From: Pseudoduganella umbonata
GTDB lineage: Bacteria > Pseudomonadota > Gammaproteobacteria > Burkholderiales > Burkholderiaceae_D
Length of the DNA: 64,000 nucleotides
Reading direction: 5' to 3'
Assembly: GCF_014192225.1 (NCBI RefSeq)
Contig: NZ_JACHXS010000006.1
Span: 342,003 to 406,002 of the forward strand
The notes under the pieces are model-generated. The model was not told the DNA's origin and made no database searches. It saw nothing but the letters and a program-made list of their open reading frames with translations. The position numbers were made by a program, and so were the translations under genes. Numbering within the stretch: the first letter of the stretch is position 1; every line of letters begins with the position of its first letter. Positions 53,385-61,277 of this stretch are shown one piece after another.

Positions 53385-54748
53385 TGCGGGCACCGATCCG
53401 AGGTGCCGCGGCAGCGCGGCTGGCCGCGGCGTGGCCGGCTGCCGCGCTGCTGGCGGCATTGCTGGCCGGCTGTGCCAGCGGCGGCCAGCCGGCTGCCGGC
53501 GCCGATGTGAAGCTCGTCGACGTGGCGCCGGGCTGGGCCGACAACTCCGTCAACGCCGTCGTGTTCCGGCGCCATGCGCTGGTCAGCGACCGCGAGTGGC
53601 AGTTCATCGCCTTCTACGATGCCGAAGGGCGCGTGGTGCTGGGCCGGCGCAAGCCCGATGCCGCGCGCTGGGAACTGGCGCCCACGCAATACAAGGGCAA
53701 CGTGCGCGATGCCCACAACAGCATCAGCATCGGCCTGGATGCCAGTGGCGTCCTGCACGTGGCGTTCGATCACCACAACGGCCCGCTGCGCTACGCCCGC
53801 GGCACCGCGCCGCATGCGTTGACGCTGGGCGCGGAAGAGGCGATGACGGGGCGCGACGAGCGCTCCGTGACCTATCCCGAGTTCCACCCGCTGGCCGGCG
53901 GCGGCATGCTGTTCCTGTACCGGGACGGCGGATCGGGGCGCGGCAACCTGGTCGTGAACCGCTACGATCCGGCGGCGCAGCGGTGGGCGCGGCTGCACGA
54001 TAACCTGATCTCCGGCGAGGGCAAGCGCAACGCTTACTGGCAGGCCGCCGTCGGCGGACAAGGTACGGTGCACGTGTCGTGGACCTGGCGCGAGTCGCCG
54101 GATGTCGCCAGCAACCACGACATCGCCTATGCGCGCTCGCGCGACGGCGGCGCGACGTGGGAGGACAGCGGCGGGCGCAGGCTGGCGCTGCCGGTCACCG
54201 AGGCGACCGCCGAGGTGGCGGCGCGTGTGCCGCAGAAGAGTGAGCTGATCAACCAGACCGCGATGACCGCGGACGGTGCCGGCCGGCCCTATATCGCCAC
54301 GTACTGGCGCAAGGCCGGCGAAACGGTGCCGCAGTACCGCATCGTCCACCTGGGGGATGGCGGCTGGCGCACGCTGGATCTACCCTTCCGGCGCACGCCG
54401 TTCTCGCTGTCGGGCATGGGCACGAAGGCGATTCCCGTGTCGCGGCCGCAGCTCGTCGTCGATACGGCGGGCGCCAATGCGCTGCTGCTGTTCAGGGACG
54501 AGGAACGGGGCAACCGGGTGTCGGCCGCGCTGGTCGATATCGCGCGCGGCAGCTGGACGGTGCGCGATCTCGCCGATGCGGCGGTCGGCGCGTGGGAGCC
54601 GAACCTGGACCCGGAGCGCTGGCGGCGCAGCGGGGAACTGAACCTGTTCGTGCAGGACGTGCGGCAGGCGGATGGCGAAGGACTGGCACGGGGAGCGCCG
54701 TCGATGGTGCGCGTGCTGGAGTTCAAACCGAAGGAGTGGAATCGATGA
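53384..54748 (+). CDS. BNR_4-type seven-bladed propeller lipoprotein, putative rhamnose-glucuronate lyase/hydrolase
   Basis: A 454-residue lipoprotein (lipobox LLAGC, Cys25). Motifs VRDAHNSISIGLDASG, VAFDHHNGPLRYARG, LYRDGGSGRGNLVVNRYD, GEGKRNAYWQAA and SWTWRESPDVASNHDIAYAR are those of the BNR_4 superfamily. That superfamily includes ulvan lyases (PL24/PL25) and enzymes acting on the Rha-alpha-1,4-GlcA cap of arabinogalactan (GH145/PL42). His residues in the first two motifs are candidate catalytic groups. No sulfatase is nearby, so an arabinogalactan-type cap is favoured over ulvan. The ATG overlaps the receptor TAA and the stop overlaps the GH105 ATG. Confidence 0.75.
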   Translation: MRAPIRGAAAARLAAAWPAAALLAALLAGCASGGQPAAGADVKLVDVAPGWADNSVNAVVFRRHALVSDREWQFIAFYDAEGRVVLGRRKPDAARWELAPTQYKGNVRDAHNSISIGLDASGVLHVAFDHHNGPLRYARGTAPHALTLGAEEAMTGRDERSVTYPEFHPLAGGGMLFLYRDGGSGRGNLVVNRYDPAAQRWARLHDNLISGEGKRNAYWQAAVGGQGTVHVSWTWRESPDVASNHDIAYARSRDGGATWEDSGGRRLALPVTEATAEVAARVPQKSELINQTAMTADGAGRPYIATYWRKAGETVPQYRIVHLGDGGWRTLDLPFRRTPFSLSGMGTKAIPVSRPQLVVDTAGANALLLFRDEERGNRVSAALVDIARGSWTVRDLADAAVGAWEPNLDPERWRRSGELNLFVQDVRQADGEGLARGAPSMVRVLEFKPKEWNR

Positions 54749-55929
54749 AGCAACAGGTGAACAGGCAATACGCGGCGAAGGGCATGCTGCTGGTCGCGGC
54801 CTTCGTGCTGGCCGGCTGCGCGGCGCAGAAAGCCGCCAATGAGACGGCCGGACCGCAGGCCAGGGCCGACGTGGTGGCCGCGATGGACAAGGTGAACGGC
54901 TACTGGCAGAAGACCACGCCGTCGAAGGAGTGGCCGTTCTGGAACGTGGCGGCCTACCACACGGGCAACCTGGAAGCGTACAAGATCACGAAGAATGCGG
55001 CCTACCTGCGCTACACGCAGGACTGGGCGGAGCACAACAAGTGGATGGGCGCGAAGTCCACCGATAAATCGACGTGGAAGTACACCTACGGCGAAACGGA
55101 CGACCACGTGCTGTTCGGCGACTGGCAGACCTGCTTCCAGGTCTACGCCGACCTGTACAAGCTGCAGCCCGACCCGGTGCGGATCGCCCGCGCCCGCGAG
55201 GTGATGGAATACCAGATGAGCACCCCGAACGACGATTACTGGTGGTGGTCCGATGGCCTGTACATGGGCATGCCGGTGATGTCGCGCCTGTATTCGATCA
55301 CAGGCAACAAGCAGTACCTGGCCAAGATGCACGAGTACTTCTCGCACTCGCGCAAGATCATGTACGACGAGGACGCCAAGCTGTTCTTCCGCGATGCGCG
55401 CTATGTCTATCCGAAGCACAAGAGCGTGAATGGCGTGAAGGACTTCTGGTCGCGCGGCGTGGGCTGGGTGTTCGCGGCGCTGCCGCGCGTGCTGGACGAC
55501 CTGCCGAAGGACGATCCGCACCGCGCCGAATACGAGCAGATGTTCCGCGACATGGCGGCATCGCTGAAGAAGGCGCAGCAGGCCGACGGCTACTGGACGC
55601 GCAGCCTGCTCGATCCGACCCACGCGCCGGGGCCGGAAACCAGCGGCACCGCGTTCTTCACGTATGGCTTCCTGTGGGGCATCAACAACGGCCTGCTGGA
55701 CAAGGCCGACTACCTGCCGACCGCGCAGAAGGGCTGGAAATTCCTGACCACGACGGCGGTGCAGGACGACGGCCGGCTGGGCTATGTGCAGCCGATCGGC
55801 GACCGGGCAATCCCCGGCCAGGTGGTGGACAAGAACTCGACCGCGCACTTCGGCGTGGGGGCCTTCCTGCTGGCCGGGGCGGAGATGGTACGGCTGATCG
55901 ATGGGGCAACTGAGAAAGGAGCCAACTGA
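54745..55929 (+). CDS. GH105 unsaturated uronyl hydrolase, lipoprotein
   Basis: A 394-residue alpha6/alpha6-barrel lipoprotein (lipobox LAGC, Cys25). WWWSDGLYMGMPVMSR places the general acid at Asp170, and WSRGVGWVFAALPRVLDDLP is the GH105 RGxGW block. The family hydrates and removes the 4,5-unsaturated uronate left by polysaccharide lyases, from rhamnogalacturonan, ulvan or arabinogalactan. It follows directly on the BNR_4 gene, which would provide that unsaturated end if it is a lyase. Starts by ATGA overlap; ends by TGATG overlap. Confidence 0.9.
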   Translation: MKQQVNRQYAAKGMLLVAAFVLAGCAAQKAANETAGPQARADVVAAMDKVNGYWQKTTPSKEWPFWNVAAYHTGNLEAYKITKNAAYLRYTQDWAEHNKWMGAKSTDKSTWKYTYGETDDHVLFGDWQTCFQVYADLYKLQPDPVRIARAREVMEYQMSTPNDDYWWWSDGLYMGMPVMSRLYSITGNKQYLAKMHEYFSHSRKIMYDEDAKLFFRDARYVYPKHKSVNGVKDFWSRGVGWVFAALPRVLDDLPKDDPHRAEYEQMFRDMAASLKKAQQADGYWTRSLLDPTHAPGPETSGTAFFTYGFLWGINNGLLDKADYLPTAQKGWKFLTTTAVQDDGRLGYVQPIGDRAIPGQVVDKNSTAHFGVGAFLLAGAEMVRLIDGATEKGAN

Positions 55930-57203
55930 TGGAACGTCGTAACTTCATGCGCGGCCTGGCGGCGGCACCCGGGGCTGCGCTGCTGGCCGGCGGTGGCGAT
56001 GCGCTGGCTGCCGGCCAGCCTGGATCGGTGTCGCCGTCACCGGCCGATGCGCGTGCCTTCCAGCTCGGCCTGATGCAGCGGATGGCCGAGCCGGTGCTGG
56101 CCAACATGGCCAAAGGACAGCTGAAAAAAACCTTCCAGCTCGAGGTCAGCCCCACGTGGGATGGCCGCGACAAGGGCGTCACGTACCTCGAATGCTTCGG
56201 CCGGCTGATCGCCGGCGTGGCACCGTGGCTGGAACTGCCGGATGACGGCACGCCGGAAGGCAAGTCGCGCAAGCGCCTGCGCGAACTCGCGGTGCAGAGC
56301 TACGTGCATTCGGTCGATCCGAAAAGCCCCGATTACCTGCTGTGGAAGGGGCCGGGGCAGACGCTGGTCGATTCGGCGTATTTCACGAACGCGCTGATGC
56401 GCGCGCCGAAGGCGCTGTGGGAGCCGCTGGATGCGACGACGAAGCGGCGCATCGTCGCCGAGATCAAGAGCCTGCGCCGCATCGAGCCGCCGTACATCAA
56501 CTGGCTGCTGTTCGCCGCGATGAACGAGGCCTTCCTGCTGTCGATCGGCGAGGAGCACGATCCGATGCGGATGAACGTGGCGATCCGCAAGATCAACGAG
56601 TGGTACATCGGCGACGGCTGGATCAAGGATGGCGAGGCGTTCCACTTCGACTACTACAGCTCGTACGTGATGTATCCGATGCTGGTGGAAATCCTGGAAG
56701 TGCTGGCGAAGCACAAGGGACCGTTCTGGAACGGCAAGCCGGACGAGCTGCTGGCGCAGGCCTACCAGCGCATGCAGCGCTACGGCGAGCACCTGGAGCG
56801 CTTCATCTCGCCGCAGGGCACCTGGCCGCCGGTCGGCCGCTCGCTGACCTACCGCACCGCCGTGTTCCAGCCGCTGGCGCTGCTGGCATGGCGCAAGAAG
56901 CTGCCCAAGTCGCTGCCCGAAGGCCAGGTATGCGCCGCGCTCGACGCCGCCCACCGCGCCATCTGGACCACGCCATCGAACTTCACCAGCGACGGCTACC
57001 TGACGATCGGCTTCATGGGGCACCAGCCGGAACTGGGCGACTGGTACTCGAACAACGGCAGCATGTACATCGCCACCGCCGGCTTCCTGTCGCTCGGGCT
57101 GCCCGCCACGGACAGCTACTGGACCGCCCCGGCGCAGGACTGGACGCAGAAGAGGGCATATTCGGGCGCGAAATTCGCGAAGGATTATCCGGTCAACTAC
57201 TAA
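55929..57203 (+). CDS. DUF2264 protein, GH154-type candidate glucuronidase
   Basis: A 424-residue protein with a Tat-like signal (ERRNFMRGLAAAPGAALLAGG). The mature part matches the DUF2264 pattern: KGVTYLECFGRLIAGVAPWLEL, DSAYFTNALMRAPKALW, NWLLFAAMNEAFLLSIGE, DGEAFHFDYYSSYVMYPM and QGTWPPVGRSLTYRTAVFQPLALLAW. As I recall, DUF2264 proteins were assigned to GH154, which includes a beta-glucuronidase active on arabinogalactan side chains. Here it would remove saturated GlcA, in parallel with GH105 for unsaturated ends. It is the last gene of the operon and is followed by a palindrome with a T-run. Confidence 0.82.
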   Translation: MERRNFMRGLAAAPGAALLAGGGDALAAGQPGSVSPSPADARAFQLGLMQRMAEPVLANMAKGQLKKTFQLEVSPTWDGRDKGVTYLECFGRLIAGVAPWLELPDDGTPEGKSRKRLRELAVQSYVHSVDPKSPDYLLWKGPGQTLVDSAYFTNALMRAPKALWEPLDATTKRRIVAEIKSLRRIEPPYINWLLFAAMNEAFLLSIGEEHDPMRMNVAIRKINEWYIGDGWIKDGEAFHFDYYSSYVMYPMLVEILEVLAKHKGPFWNGKPDELLAQAYQRMQRYGEHLERFISPQGTWPPVGRSLTYRTAVFQPLALLAWRKKLPKSLPEGQVCAALDAAHRAIWTTPSNFTSDGYLTIGFMGHQPELGDWYSNNGSMYIATAGFLSLGLPATDSYWTAPAQDWTQKRAYSGAKFAKDYPVNY

Positions 57204-57217
57204 AAATGTTGCTTAAA

Positions 57218-57281
57218 AAATGGGGACGGACCCTGTTTTCTGGGAAATATTGCCTGGAAAACAGGGTCCGTCCCCATTTTT
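57218..57281. repeat. 24-bp-arm palindrome, type A copy 2 and likely terminator
   Basis: Perfect 24-bp arms (57218-57241 and 57258-57281) contain GGGACGGACCCTG and its complement, with a 16-base loop holding GGGAAATATTGCC. The core is shared with 15410-15455. T-runs flank the stem, so it can serve as a terminator for genes on both sides. Confidence 0.8.
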
Positions 57282-57360
57282 GCGGTCCCTATTTTTGCGT
57301 CCTGTTTCTGAGCAGGCAATAGCGTGGGACGTGTGAGGCCTGTTTGTCGCTGTCGACGCG

Positions 57361-57645
57361 TCACCCGTCGCGGTCCGCGTTGATATCGACCCCGGTATCC
57401 AGCAAGTGCCAGGTGAGCAGTTCGTTCGGCAGGTCAAGCAGCCAGTCGCGCTGCGGTTGCGGGAACGGCTGGCCTTCCCGCAACCAGGCTTGCCGCCACG
57501 TGACGTTGACAATCCTTTGCAGGGGATGCTCAGGATCGATCCAGGGTTGCCAGATGCCGGTGGAGGTACACGGCACTTCGCTGCCGCAGGATCGTAGCGG
57601 TGCCGTGTGTTTCACGACGCGTGCCAGCCCCTTGCGGCTTGCGGT
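57361..57645 (-). pseudogene. Out-of-frame C-terminal tail of the Sel1-repeat gene
   Basis: On the minus strand, a frame offset from the upstream gene reads GLARVVKHTAPLRSC, then CTSTGIWQPWIDPEHPLQ, WLREGQPFPQPQRDWLLDLP and NELLTWHLLDTGVDINAD before TGA at 57361. The composition is protein-like and continuous with the neighbouring domain. A single missing base near 57630-57645 (around GCAAGGGG) would explain why the upstream gene stops at 57612. This may be a real mutation or a sequence error. Confidence 0.6.
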
Positions 57646-58988
57646 CGGATTTCGCCATCGCCGGCATCGACAGTGAGCCAATGTTCCCACACCAGCCATG
57701 AGCTGACCGGTTTGCCGAAAGGTTCGTACACATGGGGGACGAAAAAGCGTTCGTCCCGCGCATACAGGGCGGGCTGGATGGCTTCGACCGCTTTCCGGAC
57801 GGCGTCCGGCTCGTCGGGCGCTTTCGGCTGCCAGTAACCGGCGAATGGTGCAGTCTTCCCCTGCGTTTGTTCGCCACTGCGGCGCAGGTGGAATACAGGA
57901 TCGAGCGTCTTGCAAGCAGCCGTTTGCGCAGGGGAGGCGGCCGTGCCGGGGCGTGGTGGAAAGCAGGTCCCCATTGCCGCTTCGATGAGCGTGTAGGTGT
58001 CGCCGTTCCACGCGGGCAGAATGGCAGGGGGCAGGGGAAGTACCTGGTCGAGGTTGGGGTAGCGGATGTCGGGGTTGAAATCCAGGTAGTTGGCCAGAAC
58101 ACGGTAGCGCTCGCCGCGGGCTTTGTCGACAAACGGTGCAATCATCTCCGACAGCTTGAAGGGGTGATCGAAATCGATGTACAGATGAGTTGCGCACATG
58201 GCGCAGCCCAGTTTTGCGCCCAGATGCAGCGTCTTAAGTGCATGCAATCGTGTTTCCCTAGGGTCCGCGGCAATGATCTCTGCATGTGAACCTTGTGGAT
58301 GCAGATATCGGAAGTGCAGTGGATATGCCGCCTCGCCGAAGCCTTGAGCCAGCGCGCATTCGAACATCTTTGTCGCAATGGACATGTTTGCCCAGAATCC
58401 ATTCCTGGGGCTGTCCCAGGTTGCATTCATCTTGTTGGCCAGGAACGTCATTGCCTGGGGATTCCCCATTTCGGCAGCCCGCAGCCAGAAAGCATGGGCT
58501 CTTTCCGTATTGCCTCGCACGCCGGTGCCGTTGCTGTAATACGTTCCCATACGGTCATATGCGGCAGGTACTCCCAAGCGCATCGCTTCCTCAACCCAAA
58601 GCAGTGCATCACCCGTGCCGTGCTTTGGGTCGCGTCCTTCGAGATACAGGCTGGCCAGGTTCAGCATGGCTTTCCAGTGGCGTCTCTCCGCCGCCTGCCG
58701 GGTCAATTCCACTATCCTCTTATAGTCGCGATCGTCGACGTAGATTTCTGGATCCTCGAGTGCGCGTGCTTCCCGGAACCAGGCTTCCGCTTCCGCATCG
58801 ATTGGAGGAATATGCCTTGCTTCATGAGTGCAGGTGAATGCTGGCATGTGAGGATCGAACAGGGGCAATTCCTCGTCGCGTGGCAACGTATATTCACTTA
58901 GATTGATCATCTTGTATCCAAAGGATAGGGCGGGAAGGACTGTCACAATGACGACGAGTTTCCTGAGCAAGTGATGTTGGAGCAACAT
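57612..58988 (-). CDS. Sel1-repeat protein, putative Tle5 immunity protein (C-terminus frameshifted)
   Basis: A 458-residue product with an N-terminal hydrophobic segment (LVVIVTVLPALSFGY), so it is probably exported or membrane-anchored. Residues about 90-200 hold Sel1-like repeats (AMLNLASLYLEGRDPKHGTGDALLWVEEA, then AYDRMGTYYSNGTGVRGNTERAHAFWLRAAEMG). The later part, YPNLDQVLPLPPAILPAWNGDTYTLIEA, looks like DUF6396. It starts 3 bases after the phospholipase D gene stops, the standard effector-immunity arrangement for Tle5, whose known immunity proteins in Pseudomonas are often Sel1-repeat proteins. The natural C-terminus appears to lie out of frame in 57361-57645. Confidence 0.75.
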   Translation of the reverse strand: MLLQHHLLRKLVVIVTVLPALSFGYKMINLSEYTLPRDEELPLFDPHMPAFTCTHEARHIPPIDAEAEAWFREARALEDPEIYVDDRDYKRIVELTRQAAERRHWKAMLNLASLYLEGRDPKHGTGDALLWVEEAMRLGVPAAYDRMGTYYSNGTGVRGNTERAHAFWLRAAEMGNPQAMTFLANKMNATWDSPRNGFWANMSIATKMFECALAQGFGEAAYPLHFRYLHPQGSHAEIIAADPRETRLHALKTLHLGAKLGCAMCATHLYIDFDHPFKLSEMIAPFVDKARGERYRVLANYLDFNPDIRYPNLDQVLPLPPAILPAWNGDTYTLIEAAMGTCFPPRPGTAASPAQTAACKTLDPVFHLRRSGEQTQGKTAPFAGYWQPKAPDEPDAVRKAVEAIQPALYARDERFFVPHVYEPFGKPVSSWLVWEHWLTVDAGDGEIRPQAARGWHAS

Positions 58989-58991
58989 GGC

Positions 58992-61052
58992 TTAGCCCAG
59001 GCGAATCGTTGAACTTCGTTCATCGGCCAGGGGTAACAGAAAGCCAGTCAGTTTGCCTCCAATCTTTTTTTGAAGCGCATTGGTGCGCATCAGAGCCTGG
59101 CACTGGCTGAATGCCTTTTCAATCTCGGCTTTGCTCCCGTCGCCTCCATCAAACGCGCCTCCACTGAGCTGCTTCCAAACCCTCCACCGCAGATCCGTCG
59201 TCAACTTCGGATCGATCGTAGCGAGGTTCAACTCGCTGTCCGCCGTCATGCTGCGCTGATTGAGATTGGCGCTGCCCAGTGTGCAAAACACATCGTCCAC
59301 GAGCAGCAGTTTCGAGTGAATGTAGATTTCGCGGTATCGCCACTGCTTGTCATCCGAGCCGCATGCATTCAGCATCGCGGTGCAGACTTTGATGCCGCTT
59401 TCACGCTCCAATCTTTTCGGATCGGGCTTGTCGATGCTGTTCGCATGCCGCACTACTTCCGGCAACGGCGCATGATGCTTTTGGGGCCGTCCGAGCGTGC
59501 CATCCAGGGGATGCGACGGTTTCGCTTTGATTGCCGCCACGCGCCTGTTTTCTTCGCCGATCATGGCCTGCTGGCCCTTCATCGCACCTTGTTCACCGAG
59601 GTGCGCCAACGCATCGTAGGTGCGAGAAATCATCTCCTTTCGTTCCGGCATGGGAATCACGACAAACACATGCAGGACAGGCATGTGAGCCAAGTGCTTG
59701 TTGGATCCGGCACGGGCCTTGTTCCACAGTTTCATTACATCGCGGCGTTTTTGCACCAGCCGTTGAGTCCATTCTTCATACTGGAAATACTGGTTCTCGA
59801 CGTAGAGGTATCGGAAAGCCAGACTGGCATTGTCCGCGGCCTTGAAATACAGCTCGCGTATCGTCAGGTCATCCTCCGCCGGTTGCGTGCGAACGATCTG
59901 GACGGTGCTGTCGTCCGGGCAGGGTTTGCGCAGCAACGCTGCCGGAACTCCCCCGTTTCCTGCCGCGGCGTTGAAGTCCACGGCCGATCCGCCACTTGGG
60001 GCATTCGATCTGGCCCTGTTCCACGCGCAAATGAAGTTGTTGTACAGGGGGACCAACGCACCGCCTCGATCGATGCGGCAGGCGTAGTCGCGAAATGGTT
60101 TCAATGTCTTGAAGCCGCGTTCTTCAACGCTTGCCTTCGCTGCTTCAGTTGGACCCACTTCTTCGCGACGAGGATTTTCCAGTTGATGCGATGTCGTGTC
60201 CCAGTATTCGGTGACAGAATTCAAACCCATCACATAACCCACCGCCTTCGTACCGTCCGCGTGGTCGAAATCGATCAGCAGAGGTTTTTGATGATGCGTG
60301 CCGAAAGACTCCATGCACGTTCTCTCGAGAATTCCCGGCTGCGTGGTTTCGGTCGACAGCTGCCGCTCGATACTGTCCCCATCACCATTGTGCAGCCGTA
60401 CTTCGATATTCTTGAGCATGCCTCCACGGGCGGCCCGATACCAGCTGAAGCAGTATTCCTTGCGCGCCAGCAGGGGAATGGTCTCGTCCGTGAACCGGAA
60501 AATGCCACGCTGATTCCTGAGCGGATCGGATTTGCCGGCCTTTGCTTCCGCGTGACGACTGCGCAGCAGCGCAATGCTGTTGGCGGCACTGAGTGTCCCG
60601 GCGTTCGTTTTCGATCCGCCATCCATTCGCCATACGTGCGTGTCATGCGTCATGCCCGGCATGTTCCGGGCCATGCCCGCCTTGGCGGCAGTCCAGTCGT
60701 ACCAGACCAGCAAGCGGACACGCACGCCACGGCGTCCAGCAGCTACAAGCAAGTCGCCATAGGTATCACCGCGCGGCCAGGTTCCGTTGCGCGTGCGTTC
60801 GAGTTCCATCCCCGGATCGAATCCCCAGCAACAGATATCGATGCTGCCTTTCGCATTGCGTATTTCCTTCGCGATATCCTGAAATCCTTCCTTCCCGCAT
60901 ATGAACATCGTCAGCTTGTTGTTATGCGTGATCGGGTGCGTCGTTTTGCCCTTCAGGTTGCGGTTTTCCAGAAGCCACTGCACCGTGCAGCGGCCCGTGC
61001 CTGTGCGCGCATCCACATAGGTCGTTTCGGTGCGATTGATTGCCTCGGTCAT
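58992..61052 (-). CDS. Phospholipase D-family protein, putative T6SS effector Tle5
   Basis: A 686-residue protein with two HKD motifs: HQKPLLID (His254, Lys256, Asp261) and HSKLLLVD (His579, Lys581, Asp586), the signature of phospholipase D. SIDICCWGFDPGMEL near residue 70 and ENQYFQYEEW between the motifs are typical of Tle5/PldA-type antibacterial effectors that attack phosphatidylethanolamine. The ATG at 61052 has GGGGGAG 6 bases upstream. There is no signal peptide, consistent with type VI delivery. The next gene is a Sel1-repeat candidate immunity protein. No vgrG, PAAR or tss gene is in the window, so the pair is an orphan module. Codon use is less GC-biased than in neighbouring operons. 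Confidence 0.85.
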   Translation of the reverse strand: MTEAINRTETTYVDARTGTGRCTVQWLLENRNLKGKTTHPITHNNKLTMFICGKEGFQDIAKEIRNAKGSIDICCWGFDPGMELERTRNGTWPRGDTYGDLLVAAGRRGVRVRLLVWYDWTAAKAGMARNMPGMTHDTHVWRMDGGSKTNAGTLSAANSIALLRSRHAEAKAGKSDPLRNQRGIFRFTDETIPLLARKEYCFSWYRAARGGMLKNIEVRLHNGDGDSIERQLSTETTQPGILERTCMESFGTHHQKPLLIDFDHADGTKAVGYVMGLNSVTEYWDTTSHQLENPRREEVGPTEAAKASVEERGFKTLKPFRDYACRIDRGGALVPLYNNFICAWNRARSNAPSGGSAVDFNAAAGNGGVPAALLRKPCPDDSTVQIVRTQPAEDDLTIRELYFKAADNASLAFRYLYVENQYFQYEEWTQRLVQKRRDVMKLWNKARAGSNKHLAHMPVLHVFVVIPMPERKEMISRTYDALAHLGEQGAMKGQQAMIGEENRRVAAIKAKPSHPLDGTLGRPQKHHAPLPEVVRHANSIDKPDPKRLERESGIKVCTAMLNACGSDDKQWRYREIYIHSKLLLVDDVFCTLGSANLNQRSMTADSELNLATIDPKLTTDLRWRVWKQLSGGAFDGGDGSKAEIEKAFSQCQALMRTNALQKKIGGKLTGFLLPLADERSSTIRLG

Positions 61053-61277
61053 GAAGATCTCCCCCCGTTCACCCATCAAAAAGTTCCAATGAGAAATATA
61101 GGGATCGGCAGGCTGGCGATGTTGCGTAGGGTCAATAATCCAGATGCTCGATCGTCGGCCTTGAACGTCCAGCACTGGCTCACTGCGAACGGACCGTGTA
61201 TCTCTCCCCTCGGTGCCAAACTGATGCCGCGTGTTAAACTCCCCCGACGACCAACTCCGTTTCTCCGCAGTTTCGAC
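61053..61277. promoter_or_regulatory. Divergent promoter region, effector and ilvE
   Basis: This 225-base gap must hold promoters for the effector operon (leftward) and the aminotransferase (rightward). It is more AT-rich than the genes around it. I see no clear operator or riboswitch in it. Confidence 0.4.

Noticed and set aside
53384..57203. Ulvan-degradation operon (BNR_4 plus GH105)
   Set aside because: No sulfatase, GH78 or GH39 is present; DUF2264 and GH35 in the regulon fit arabinogalactan better. Kept only as an alternative for the BNR_4 protein.
59070..61277. Upstream extension of the ilvE reading frame across the phospholipase D gene
   Set aside because: The extra residues have no family pattern and lie antisense to two intact HKD motifs. 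The aminotransferase homology begins at 61278.
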